Below the pieces are notes generated by a model, which saw only the letters and a list, made by a program, of their open reading frames with translations, did no database searches and had not been told where the DNA came from. A program made the translations under genes and the position numbers. A DNA stretch of 64,000 nucleotides from Dyadobacter sp. SG02 (GTDB lineage Bacteria > Bacteroidota > Bacteroidia > Cytophagales > Spirosomataceae): contig NZ_FNYL01000002.1 of the NCBI RefSeq assembly GCF_900109045.1, positions 310,001 through 374,000 on the forward strand. The letters run 5' to 3'. Below, piece after piece: positions 8,855-18,200 of this stretch; positions within the stretch are counted from its first letter, which is position 1, and every line of letters begins with the position of its first letter.

Positions 8855-10117
8855 ATGATTTCATCCAATGCACTGCCTTCTATCGAGGAGCGGTTTATTT
8901 TCACGCGAAAAGCAAAACAAAAACTGCTCATCGCCCTATCTATCGGCGTTCTGTTAATCACTTGTGGCATTTACATAGCTGCGAACAGTCACGCACCGGA
9001 CAACCATCACAACGTAAGCTGGATAACGCGTATATGGGCTAATATATGGCTCAACGCCATGTACTTAACCGGAATTTCGGCGACGGGAATGTTTGTCGTT
9101 TCTTACGATTACCTGTCAAAGGCCGGGTGGTCGGTCGTCATCAAACGTGTGGCGGAAAGTTTACCGGGTTTTCTTCCGGTAACCGGACTTGTCATGCTGG
9201 GCGTCTTTTTAATGGGAGGTCACGACCTTTTCCACTGGACGCACCATGAAGTGTATGTCGCAGGAAGCCCCGCGTACGACAAGGTGCTGGCGGGGAAACA
9301 GGGGTATCTCAATACGCCGTTTTTTCTCGCCAGAATGGTATTTTACTTTGTCGTCTGGTATTGGATGTGGAGAAAAATCCGACAGTATTCCCTGGAAGAA
9401 GATCAGCTCGGCGGGACCGCGCTTTACGATAGATCCGTTCGTGTGGGAACGGCATTCGTCGTCGTGTTTGCGATCACTTCTTCCACGTCGGCCTGGGATT
9501 TCATTCTGTCAATCGACGCGCATTGGTTCAGTACGATGTTTGGTTGGTATACACTTGCAGGTTGGCATGTTTCCGGTATTGCGGTAATAACGCTGATCGT
9601 CGTTATGCTGCGCGAGAGGGGGTACCTGAGGGTAGTCAATGCCAGTCATTTGCGGGATTTGGGCAAAATGCTGTTCGCATGGAGTATCTTCTGGACCTAC
9701 CTCTGGTTTTGCCAATATCTGTTGATTTACTACTCAAACCAGCCGGAAGAGGTCATCTATTTTATTGAGCGCTTTGGCGGGCACGGCGGCGTCTTTAAAG
9801 CGCCTTTTTTCATCAGTATGGTGCTCAATTTCGTATTCCCTTTTCTGATCCTGATGCCCCGCGACGCAAAATCCACGCATTCGATCCTGAAAGTGGCTTC
9901 ATGGAGCGTCATCGTTGGGCATTATGTCGAATTCTATACCAACATTATGCCCGGAACAGTAGGGGGCGGGGCGGGTTTCGGGCCGCTCGAAATTGGATTT
10001 TCGATCGTTTTCTTCGCGGCATTTGCATGGTCGGTGAGCCACCAGCTTGGTAAGGCGAATCTGATCCCGAAAAGACATCCGATGTTGGAGGAATCTTTAC
10101 ATCATGATATCCTTTGA
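8855..10117 (+). CDS. actF: ActF-like quinol:cytochrome c oxidoreductase membrane subunit, solitary copy
   Basis: 420 aa, about ten membrane helices. It reads like ActF (NrfD/PsrC-type) of alternative complex III: the first helix after FTRKAKQKL, the block WANIWLNAMYLTGISATGMFVV, LNTPFFLARMVFYFVVWYWM, the signature SSTSAWDFILSIDAHWFSTMFGWY, then LGKMLFAWSIFWTYLWFCQYLLIYY and NFVFPFLILMPRD. In Bacteroidota actF normally closes an actABCDEF operon followed by cytochrome oxidase genes. None of those partners is here: the neighbours are two araC genes. It could be a paralog working with distant Act subunits or a stand-alone quinone-interacting protein. Family call firm, ActF function in this setting open. 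Confidence 0.85.
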   Translation: MISSNALPSIEERFIFTRKAKQKLLIALSIGVLLITCGIYIAANSHAPDNHHNVSWITRIWANIWLNAMYLTGISATGMFVVSYDYLSKAGWSVVIKRVAESLPGFLPVTGLVMLGVFLMGGHDLFHWTHHEVYVAGSPAYDKVLAGKQGYLNTPFFLARMVFYFVVWYWMWRKIRQYSLEEDQLGGTALYDRSVRVGTAFVVVFAITSSTSAWDFILSIDAHWFSTMFGWYTLAGWHVSGIAVITLIVVMLRERGYLRVVNASHLRDLGKMLFAWSIFWTYLWFCQYLLIYYSNQPEEVIYFIERFGGHGGVFKAPFFISMVLNFVFPFLILMPRDAKSTHSILKVASWSVIVGHYVEFYTNIMPGTVGGGAGFGPLEIGFSIVFFAAFAWSVSHQLGKANLIPKRHPMLEESLHHDIL

Positions 10118-10182
10118 CGGTCAGCTGTTTTCTGAGCATTGTTATTTCATAAACCTGCCAAATCTCGCAGACTTACCCGTTT

Positions 10183-10941
10183 TTAATAGGGTCGATATAA
10201 AGATGCCAGGGCGGTAGGGCTCAATCCGGAATACCGCTTTACCTCGTTAGTCAGGTGCGCGTGGTCATAGTAGCCCGTTTCGAAGGCGAGTTGCGAAAAG
10301 CTTTCATCAAAGTCTTTTCTGCGGATCCTTTTCAGGACTTGTTGGAAACGGGTGACTTTGATGAACTCTTTTGGACTGATTCCCATATGTTCATTGAAAA
10401 GTCTTTCTAATGTTCTGTTGCTCAAATGGTGATGTTCGGCCAGGTGGTCTACTGTAATTATTCCTTTGTGATTTTCTACGGTTTTTGCCAAATCGAGCAG
10501 GTTACGCGTGTTTTTGATTTTTCCGGTAAAAAAGATATCCAGGCGATCGGTTACAAGGTCGTCCATATCCAGCAGGTCGGAGAGAAAATGGTCCGGGAAT
10601 TCTATAATTTCATCGGCAAGCTCTTGCAGTGGTAGTTTGTAAAAGAAAGCAAAACCACCAGGCTTGAAGCGGATGCCGATCATGAAGCTGTCCGGCATCC
10701 GCCGGATAACGCTGGACGCCGTCATGGTACCGCCAAAATAAATGGTGCCCGGGAGTAAGGGCTTGTTGTTCAGCAAAGGCTTATTGCTGCCCATATTGAC
10801 GAAAAGATCCGTCGTACCGTCGGCATACAGCCTGACTTCGCGTGGCTGGTACAATGCGCCGGTTTCCATTATCCAGTAGGTATCGATAAAATCCCTCAGG
10901 TGCGCGGCCGGAGGGATTTCAATATATCTGAATGTGCTCAC
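10183..10941 (-). CDS. AraC family regulator with DUF6597-like N-terminal domain
   Basis: 252 aa. The N-terminal part (YIEIPPAAHLRDFIDTYWIME, LYADGTTDLFVNMG, IGIRFKPGGFAFFYKLPLQEL) fits the DUF6597 sensor domain found before AraC helix-turn-helices in Bacteroidota. The DNA-binding part is about residues 155-250 (ITVDHLAEHHHLSNRTLERLFNEHMG; FSQLAFETGYYDHAHLTNEVKRYSG). It converges with the actF-like gene across a 65-base gap. Target unknown. Confidence 0.86.
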   Translation of the reverse strand: MSTFRYIEIPPAAHLRDFIDTYWIMETGALYQPREVRLYADGTTDLFVNMGSNKPLLNNKPLLPGTIYFGGTMTASSVIRRMPDSFMIGIRFKPGGFAFFYKLPLQELADEIIEFPDHFLSDLLDMDDLVTDRLDIFFTGKIKNTRNLLDLAKTVENHKGIITVDHLAEHHHLSNRTLERLFNEHMGISPKEFIKVTRFQQVLKRIRRKDFDESFSQLAFETGYYDHAHLTNEVKRYSGLSPTALASLYRPY

Positions 10942-10994
10942 CCTGACTATCCGTTAACATATCCTCCAATCTCTTCCTTTTTCCTGATCCGTCC

Positions 10995-11474
10995 TTAAAC
11001 GCCGGTTCGTCGCATGAAGTAATTGCGGCGCTCCTCGAAAACGGTTTGTTCTACCGGCAACAGCATATCTCCCAACAGCTTCGCCAGCGCTTCGGGATGA
11101 TGGATCGTTTTTTGCGTCCGGATATTAATGTACAAAAAATCGGTCCATAATACCGCTTTCAGTTTGTCCCTGGTGTTATTCCACATACGCATTTCGACCC
11201 TGAGACTTTTGCCGGTGAAGGCGATCAGCTGGGATTCGATAAGTACTTTTTCGATTGCGTATGCGGAACTGAGGTAGCAAATCTGATTAGAAACTACAAC
11301 CCATGCCTCACCATCCGTTTTCACGCGCTCAAATACATCGAATTGGTAACGATCCTGCAAATGGTCTTCCCGCGCATTCAGAAAATAGTTGATGTAGCTG
11401 GCATTGTTCAAGTGGTTGAACGGATCGCAATCCTGAAACCGGATTTTGTAAGTGGAGCACAATATTTTTTCCAT
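10995..11474 (-). CDS. Acyl-CoA thioesterase, hotdog fold (4HBT type)
   Basis: 159 aa from the ATG at 11474. The frame is open to 11621, but the upstream part runs into the terminator of the next gene, so 11474 (or an ATG at 11504) is preferred. The start KILCSTYKIRFQDCDPFNHLNNASYINYFLNAREDHL is the 4HBT signature, with the Asp of QDCDPFNHLNN as the expected catalytic residue. It should hydrolyse acyl-CoA thioesters in the cytoplasm; chain specificity cannot be read. It stands alone between regulators and the sugar locus. Confidence 0.82.
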   Translation of the reverse strand: MEKILCSTYKIRFQDCDPFNHLNNASYINYFLNAREDHLQDRYQFDVFERVKTDGEAWVVVSNQICYLSSAYAIEKVLIESQLIAFTGKSLRVEMRMWNNTRDKLKAVLWTDFLYINIRTQKTIHHPEALAKLLGDMLLPVEQTVFEERRNYFMRRTGV

Positions 11475-11595
11475 GGAATTGATCACTAAGCTTGCATTCG
11501 TCATTGGATCTGGTGCAAAGAAAAGTGTATTCGATGGGAAGAACTTTGGAAAAAAACGACAAAATAAACTGCGAAGCCCGGCCCGGCACGCATTG

Positions 11596-11633
11596 AGAAA
11601 AAGCCCCCTGCCAAACAACATTTCGCAGGGGGC
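11596..11633 (-). terminator. Terminator of the minus-strand susCD-dehydrogenase operon
   Basis: Read on the minus strand, a perfect 9-base stem GCCCCCTGC/GCAGGGGGC with a 13-base loop is followed by TTTTT. It lies directly downstream of the Gfo/Idh/MocA gene ending at 11642. Confidence 0.8.
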
Positions 11634-11641
11634 ACGGGGGG

Positions 11642-12988
11642 CTATACCACAGGGTCCCAGCCTTTCGCGTACTCGCGTGACCAGAGTTTTTCCGCTTCTT
11701 TATCCCCGATAATGTGCCCGTTTTTAGGGTCGATTTTCAGGTCGCGGCCTACGCGCCAGGCGATATTGCCGAGTTGCATCGCTACGACGCTCTTGAAACC
11801 CAGCTCCACGTCGCAGTTCGGTTTGCGGTTGTTGCGGATCGCGTCGAGGAAATCGGCCACGTGGAGGTTGTCCATACCGAGGCTCGGGCTGGCCAGGTTA
11901 CGGCCCTGCATTCCGGCCTCTTCGGTCGGGGAATTCACTTCCTTGATGAGTTTGCCGTCGAGGTCGTATACTTTGTAGCTGTCGCCGCCGGTGTCGAGGC
12001 TGCCGTTTTCGCCATAGAAAATGATCCCGCGGTCCTGGCCTTCGATCTTGCGGCCATTGGAACTCCTCGATTCCCAGATCAGCGAAACGCGGCCGGGGTA
12101 ATCCATGGCAATCACCTGGGTGTCGGGTGTTTCCCAATCGTCCTTGAACTCGTAGCGTCCGCCCACCGAGCTGACACGGGTGGGGAAGTCTACTCCCAAT
12201 CCCCAGCGCGCCACATCCACCTCATGCGTGCCGTTGTTGAGTGCCTCCCCGGTACCCCAGTGCCAGAACCAGTGCCAGTCGTAGTGGATCAGGCCTTCTT
12301 TGTAAGGCATACGCGGTGCCGGGCCCTGCCACAGCTCGTAGTCGAGCCACGAAGGAACGGTGCCCGGTTTGAGATAAGTAGCCTTTCGTTTATTGGTATA
12401 CCATGTTTTAGCTAAATACACGCGCCCGATAATGCCCTGGTGCAGCTGCTTGATACCCTCCGTGAGCACGGGTGCCGACCTGCGCTGCGCACCCATTTGC
12501 ACGACGCGCTTGTACTTGCGTGCGGCCTCGATCGCGAGCTCGCCCTCGCGCGGGTTGTGGCTCAAGGGCTTCTCAACATACACGTGCTTGCCCGCCTGGC
12601 AGCCCATAATCGTCAGCGGGGCGTGCCAGTGGTCGGGGGTAGCGGTATATATAGCGTCGATGGATTTATCTTCAAGCACCTTACGGAGATCCTTTTCGGA
12701 TTTTGGGGTCAGTTTTTGCTTGGCATCCATTACGGCCTGAATGGCTTTCGGGATCGCGCGCTCGTCCACGTCACACACGATGCCGACTTCGGCATTCTTT
12801 TGGCCGGCGAATGTGCCGCTCATGCTCCTGCCACGGCTGTTGACACCGATGGTAGCCACGCGGATGAGGTCGTTGGCGCCGATGATGCGGTTATAGCTTT
12901 TCGCACTGAAACCCATAGCCGTACCGCCGATAGCAAGGCCCAGCGAGCCTGCTGCGGTTGTTTTCAAAAATTCACGTCTGTTAGCCAT
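11642..12988 (-). CDS. Gfo/Idh/MocA family oxidoreductase, Tat-exported
   Basis: 448 aa. A twin-arginine signal (NRREFLK then TTAAGSLGLAIGGTAMG) suggests folded export to the periplasm with bound cofactor. The Rossmann start is IRVATIGVNSRGRSM and the EKP motif (YVEKPLSHNP) carries the expected catalytic Lys. HYDWHWFWHWGTGEALNNGTHEVDVARWGLG is typical of the Bacteroidota Tat-type subgroup (DUF-like C-terminus). It lies 3 bases after the DUF1080 gene, the pairing known from pathways that oxidise sugars at C3 and cleave the 3-keto-glycoside. NAD(P)-linked oxidation or reduction of a sugar is likely; exact substrate unknown. Confidence 0.9.
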   Translation of the reverse strand: MANRREFLKTTAAGSLGLAIGGTAMGFSAKSYNRIIGANDLIRVATIGVNSRGRSMSGTFAGQKNAEVGIVCDVDERAIPKAIQAVMDAKQKLTPKSEKDLRKVLEDKSIDAIYTATPDHWHAPLTIMGCQAGKHVYVEKPLSHNPREGELAIEAARKYKRVVQMGAQRRSAPVLTEGIKQLHQGIIGRVYLAKTWYTNKRKATYLKPGTVPSWLDYELWQGPAPRMPYKEGLIHYDWHWFWHWGTGEALNNGTHEVDVARWGLGVDFPTRVSSVGGRYEFKDDWETPDTQVIAMDYPGRVSLIWESRSSNGRKIEGQDRGIIFYGENGSLDTGGDSYKVYDLDGKLIKEVNSPTEEAGMQGRNLASPSLGMDNLHVADFLDAIRNNRKPNCDVELGFKSVVAMQLGNIAWRVGRDLKIDPKNGHIIGDKEAEKLWSREYAKGWDPVV

Positions 12989-12991
12989 GAC

Positions 12992-13711
12992 TTATAATGC
13001 TTTGATTTTAATGTTTTTGAATGAAACCTCGGCCCCGTGCTCCTGCAACAGGATATGGCCTTTCTCCACCGATCCGAATGCGGGCACTGCCTTATTGAAT
13101 TTACTAAGTGCCACGGTGTCGGTATATACCTTTCCGCTGCGGGTAAATTCGAGGATTTTAATGCCGTTGAGGTAATGCTGCACGTTTTTGCCTTTGGCTA
13201 CAATGCGCAGGGTATTCCATTGGCCGGGCGCATTCACTTTCTTTATGGATTCGTCGGGCTGCATCACGTCGTAGAAAGAGCCGGTAAGGTGGTTGGCCTT
13301 TTTGTTGTCCTCGGCCAGTTTGTCGTCCAGGATCTGGTATTCGAAGCCGAGGTTACCGCCCTGTTCGTATTTGGTGAAAAAATATTTGAGGCCGCTGTTG
13401 CCTTCCGGCGCAATGTTGAAATCGGCTTTGAGGTCGAAATCGGAGAACTCGCCGTCGCTGACGATGTCGCCGCCTTTTCCATCCTTTTTGGTGGAGAGCG
13501 TGCCGTTTTTGACTTCCCAACCGGCCGGTACGGGTTTGCCGCCGGCGGTTGCCCAGCCTTTGGTGGACGTGCCGTCGAACAGCAGTACCCAGCCTTCTTT
13601 CTTTTCTTTCGGAGTGAGCGTGTTATCCTTCTGGGCGAAGGCGGCCGGGACGAGCATCCAGGCCAGCATTCCGCCCGCCAGCACGCGTAGCATTTTGGAT
13701 TGTATTGACAT
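12992..13711 (-). CDS. DUF1080 (3-keto-disaccharide hydrolase family) secreted protein
   Basis: 239 aa with a signal peptide ending VPAAFAQ; an internal ATG at 13693 is an alternative start. The DUF1080 concanavalin-like fold is marked by GWVLLFDGTSTKGWATAGGKPVPAGWEVKNGTL, DFDLKADFNIAPEGNSGLKYF, YEYQILDD-like FEYQILDDKLAED, GQWNTLRIVAKGKNVQHYLNG and the last strand GHILLQEHGAEVSFKNIKIK. Family members hydrolyse 3-keto-glycosides. Its start overlaps the susD stop by one base (TAATG), so translation is coupled to susD. Confidence 0.9.
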   Translation of the reverse strand: MSIQSKMLRVLAGGMLAWMLVPAAFAQKDNTLTPKEKKEGWVLLFDGTSTKGWATAGGKPVPAGWEVKNGTLSTKKDGKGGDIVSDGEFSDFDLKADFNIAPEGNSGLKYFFTKYEQGGNLGFEYQILDDKLAEDNKKANHLTGSFYDVMQPDESIKKVNAPGQWNTLRIVAKGKNVQHYLNGIKILEFTRSGKVYTDTVALSKFNKAVPAFGSVEKGHILLQEHGAEVSFKNIKIKAL

Positions 13712-15231
13712 TAGTAACCGGGGTTTTGTTTAATTTTTTCAGGATTAGACTGGATCACCTGCAACGGGATCGGGAAGAGCAGCATATTGTCGCTCCATGT
13801 GGCCGGGTTGAAACCGTTCTGTTCTTTTTGCTCCTGGCTCATCACGGCCTTCGCGCGCTCGGTACGCACGAGGTCGAACCAGCGGTGGTTTTCGAATGCG
13901 AGCTCCACGCGGCGCTCTTTTTCGATCGCGAGCAGGAAATCGGCGTCGGAGGCGAATGCCGGGTAATCGGGCAATGCACCTGCCGCGGCGCCTGCGCTGT
14001 TGCGGGCGCGTTGCCGGATTTTGTTCAGGTAGAGGAGGGCTGTGGACTGCTGTTTGCCCTGGCGCACGAGCGCTTCGGAATAGAGCAGGTAAATGTCCGC
14101 CAGGCGCAGCTCGGGCCAGTTGTTGTCGTTATCGGGCGCAACGGAGAACGATACGTCGTAATACTTTTTGACATACTTCTCGTTGATCTGCTGCCCGCCG
14201 GGATCGGACACGTAGCCATCGGCCATGGAAATGGCTTTACGCGGATCGCCTTTTTCGTAAGCGGCCGACATCGACGGGCTGGGTGCATTGAAACCCGATT
14301 TGTCGCCCACCGAGATCACTTCTTTATTTGAAAACCGTGGCGCGAAATCATTGCTCCACGGGCTGCCGGTCACGATCGGTGCCGGGCCGCCTTTTTTGTA
14401 TTGTACTTCAAAAAGCGATTCCGCACTGTTTTCATTCTTTACATCAAAAACCGCCCTGTAATCCGACAGCAACGAATACTGCGGGTCGTTGATCACTTCC
14501 AGGGCTTTCGCCTCGGCCAATGCATAATGCGAAGCGCCTTTTTTAAGAGGATAACCGGCCATGAACATATAAACTTTGGCCAGCAAGCCCTTGGCCCCGC
14601 CCATGGTCACACGCCCGCGATCGGCGGAGGCATAGGTAGCGGGCAGATTAGCTTCTGCGAATTTCAGGTCTTCGACAATGAAGTTGTAAATCTCTTCCGT
14701 AGATGTACGGCCCATCGTGTAAGCTTCCTGCACGGAAATCTGCTTATCGACCTTCGGTACATCGCCGTAGATCCTTACGAGCCAGAAATACACGAGTCCG
14801 CGCAGGAACCGGGCCTCGGCTTTGTACTGGTTTTTCAGCTTCTCGTCGCGGAATGTCACAGCGTCGATCTTATCGAGTACGATATTGCTGCGCAGGATGG
14901 TGACATAGCTGCGGTTCCAGAGGTTGAGGATATTCTGGTTGTCCGAAAGCAGCACATCGCCGAAGTTGTCGATCGAGGTCATATCCTTCGAGCTGCCGGG
15001 TACCCAGGAGAATGTCGTATTGTCGGAACGGATTTCACCCGTGTAAATGTAAAGCTGATTATAAAGGTCGCGCAGGGAGGAGTAGGGCGACATCACGGCC
15101 TGGTTCATATCCTGCTCGGTTTTGTAAAAATTACCCGCATTCATATCCGATATCGGTTGCAGGTCGATAAAGCTTTCTTTGCACGACAACGAGGCTGAGA
15201 TCAGAAAGGCTGCTAAAATATATCTTTTCAT
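13711..15231 (-). CDS. RagB/SusD family nutrient-binding lipoprotein
   Basis: 506 aa from the ATG at 15231, which gives the lipoprotein signal RYILAAFLISASLSC (Cys at about 17); the longer frame to 15282 would overlap susC. SusD hallmarks: SDMNAGNFYKTEQDMNQAVMSPYSSLRDLY, AEARFLRGLVYFWLVRIYGDVP, ERRVELAFENHRWFDLVRTERA and the terminal NPEKIKQNPGY. It should form a surface complex with the SusC encoded 25 bases upstream. This locus and the one at 1906-6880 are related in order but their SusD proteins are clearly different. Confidence 0.93.
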   Translation of the reverse strand: MKRYILAAFLISASLSCKESFIDLQPISDMNAGNFYKTEQDMNQAVMSPYSSLRDLYNQLYIYTGEIRSDNTTFSWVPGSSKDMTSIDNFGDVLLSDNQNILNLWNRSYVTILRSNIVLDKIDAVTFRDEKLKNQYKAEARFLRGLVYFWLVRIYGDVPKVDKQISVQEAYTMGRTSTEEIYNFIVEDLKFAEANLPATYASADRGRVTMGGAKGLLAKVYMFMAGYPLKKGASHYALAEAKALEVINDPQYSLLSDYRAVFDVKNENSAESLFEVQYKKGGPAPIVTGSPWSNDFAPRFSNKEVISVGDKSGFNAPSPSMSAAYEKGDPRKAISMADGYVSDPGGQQINEKYVKKYYDVSFSVAPDNDNNWPELRLADIYLLYSEALVRQGKQQSTALLYLNKIRQRARNSAGAAAGALPDYPAFASDADFLLAIEKERRVELAFENHRWFDLVRTERAKAVMSQEQKEQNGFNPATWSDNMLLFPIPLQVIQSNPEKIKQNPGY

Positions 15232-15256
15232 AAAATTGAATTTTACCGGAAAATGA

Positions 15257-18200
15257 TCAGAATGTAATATTAAGCCCCGCAATCACGGTCCGTGCGGCCG
15301 GATAGCCCAGGTAATCGCCGCCGCGCGACAGGCCGTTGCCCTCGCTGCTGGTTTCAGGGTCGAAGCCGGGGTATTTCGTGAACGTGTACAGGTTCTGGCC
15401 CGTCACATACAAGCGCAGCGAGCGGACTTTGATCTTTTGCAGCATTTCGCTGTCGAAAGTGTATCCGAGCGACACGTTGCGTATACGGAGGAACGAACCG
15501 TTCTCCACCCAGTAGCTGGAAGGCTCTTTCTGTAAACCTTTCGGGTCGCGGTTGGCACGGAGAATGTCGCCTGAACCCGGATCTTCTTCCGACCGCCAGC
15601 GGTCTTTCAGTTTCGCGCGGCCATTGCGGTCGCCGTGGTAAATACCGATCATCCGGTTGAAAAAGCTGAACAATTTAGCGCCCTGCGAGCCGGTAAGCTG
15701 CACATTCAGATCGAAGCGTTTGTAAGAAAAGTCATTTCCAAAGCCGTAGATAAACTTGGGCTGGTTACTGCCGAGGAAGGTTTTGTCGGCGGCGGTGATC
15801 TGGCCGTCCTTGTTCACGTCGATATAGCGTGGATCGCCTGGGCGGTCGTTCACGAGGTGAGGCGCGGCGTCGAGCTCCGCCTGATTTTTGAAAACACCGT
15901 CATATTGGTAGCCGAAATACGTGGCAATGGGCTGGCCCACGGTGGTAATGAACGTGTTGTTCGCATTCGGCGCGCCTGCGTAGATCGGCCTCGCATCCGG
16001 GCCGAGGGCCAGGACTTTGTTCCGGTTAAAGGAAATGTTGAAGTCCGTCGACCATTTGAATGCGCCCACGGTGTTGCGGGTACGGACGAGGTATTCCATC
16101 CCTTTGTTCTGTACTTTTCCGATGTTTTGCAGCTGGGTAGCATAGCCGCTAATGGTCGGTACAGGCACATCGAGGAGCAAATCCACCGACTTACTGTTAT
16201 AAAAATCAGCTTCCAGGCGTACACGGTCGCGGAAGAGGCCGAGTTCGAGCCCCAGGTTCCACTGCATGGTTTTCTCCCAGCCCAGGAAAGGGTTAGGATA
16301 ATTCAAAGGGTTCACCGCATTCACCAATGTGTTGTTCAGCGGATAGTAATTCACGCCGGTCCGCGCGATGGCGTCGTAATTGCCGATCTTGTTATTCCCT
16401 ACCAAGCCCCAGCTTCCGCGGATTTTGAGGTCTGAAATCTGGCTCACATTCTGCATGAATGCCTCGTTGCTCACGCGCCAGCCCACCGATGCCGAGGGGA
16501 AAGTACCCCATTTGTTTTCCGAACCGAAGCGGGAAGAGCCGTCGCGGCGGATACTGGCCGAGAACAGGTATTTGTCGTCGTAAGAATAAGTAAGGCGGCT
16601 GAGGTAAGAGATCAGCGAGTTGCGGTATTCGGTGCTGGTACCGCCCACGATCTGCCCCGCGCTCAATGTGCGCACGGCGTCGTTCGGGAAGTTCTGGGCG
16701 CGGAGCTGGTTGTATTCGCCGAACGATTTCTGAGCGGTATAACCTGCCAGGAGGTTGAAATTATGCTTTTCGGCGAGGGTTTTGGACCAGGTTAATGTGT
16801 GCTCGTTCAGCCAGTTACCGCCCAGCCAGGTTTCGCTGCGTGCATTGGCAATGCGTGGCGCACGGGAGCCGTCGGTATCCACGAAAGATGGCTGGTAGTA
16901 TTTCAACCGGCGGTTTTCAAGGTTCGCATTCAGACTCACGCGGTATTTCAGCCCCGGAATGATTTCGTATTCCGCATATACCGAGCCGATTACCGCATTC
17001 TTTTTCGTGAAATTGGTCACATTCTCCGCAATGCTGACGGGGTTGGCTACGTCGCCCGCCCAGATTTCCGGGTTGCGCACCTGCGAGCCGTACGTACCGT
17101 CCGCATTACGCAGCGGGTAAATAGGCGGGAGGTAGAGCGCGTAGGCGAGGGGACTGTCCTTGCCATTGGCGAGGTCGTTGTTTTCGGAATAATAGGAGCT
17201 GATCGCCACGCCCAGTTCCAGTTTTTTGGTCACATTGGTCGTGATGTTCGCCCGGATATTGTAGCGTTTGAAATCGGTGTTGATCAGGATACCCTGCTGA
17301 TTGGTATAACTTCCCGAAACGGCGTAGCGCACTTTTTCAGAGCCGCCATTGACTGAAAGTTCGTGTTTCTGGGTGGAAGCATTGCGGAAGATTTCGTCCT
17401 GCCAGTTGATATCCGGGAATTTGGACGGGTCGTTGAATGCTTCGGGAATGATGTAAAAGTTGGAATTGGTGTATTTGGACCGCATTTCGTTGCTGTCGTT
17501 GATCGTATGCGCCGGATCGCCGGGCATAGGCGTACGGTCGAGCCAGGCCTGGTTGTGGCCGTCTTTGAAAAACTCGATATACTCGCGGGTATTCATCATA
17601 TCGATCTTCCGCGCCACCTGCTGCATACCGAAAAAAGTACTGAACGAAACGACCGGCGCACCGGCAGTACCTTTTTTAGTCGTAATGATCACCACCCCGT
17701 TGGCACCTCTCGAACCGTAAATGGCAGTCGATGAGGCGTCTTTCAGCACCTGAATGCTCTCAATATCAGAACTGTTCACGAGCGAGAATGCGCTGCTGTC
17801 GATCGGGTAGCCGTCGACCACGTACAGCGGCGAGCTGCTGGCTGAAATGGAGCCCGTACCGCGGATGCGGATGCTCAGGCCCTCGCCGCCCGGCGCGCCG
17901 TTGGTTTGTTGTACCTGCACGCCTGCCATCTGGCCCACCAATGCCTCGCCGTAGGAAACGGACGCTTTGCTTTTTAGTTTATCGGCCGAAATCGTGGCCA
18001 CGGCGCCGGTAAGGTCGCCCTTTTTCAATGCACCGTAACCGATCACGACCACCTCGTTCAATGCTTTGCTATCCACCTTCATCGAAACGTCGATCACGCT
18101 CTGGTTACCTACCGTAATTTCCTGAGAGGTGTACCCGACGAACGACAAAACCAGCACCGACTGTGCCCCGCCGACTTCGATCGAAAACTTGCCTTCAATG

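Noticed and set aside
11714..12415. Plus-strand open frame opposite the Gfo/Idh/MocA gene
   Set aside because: Antisense shadow of a well-supported gene, with no recognisable domain.
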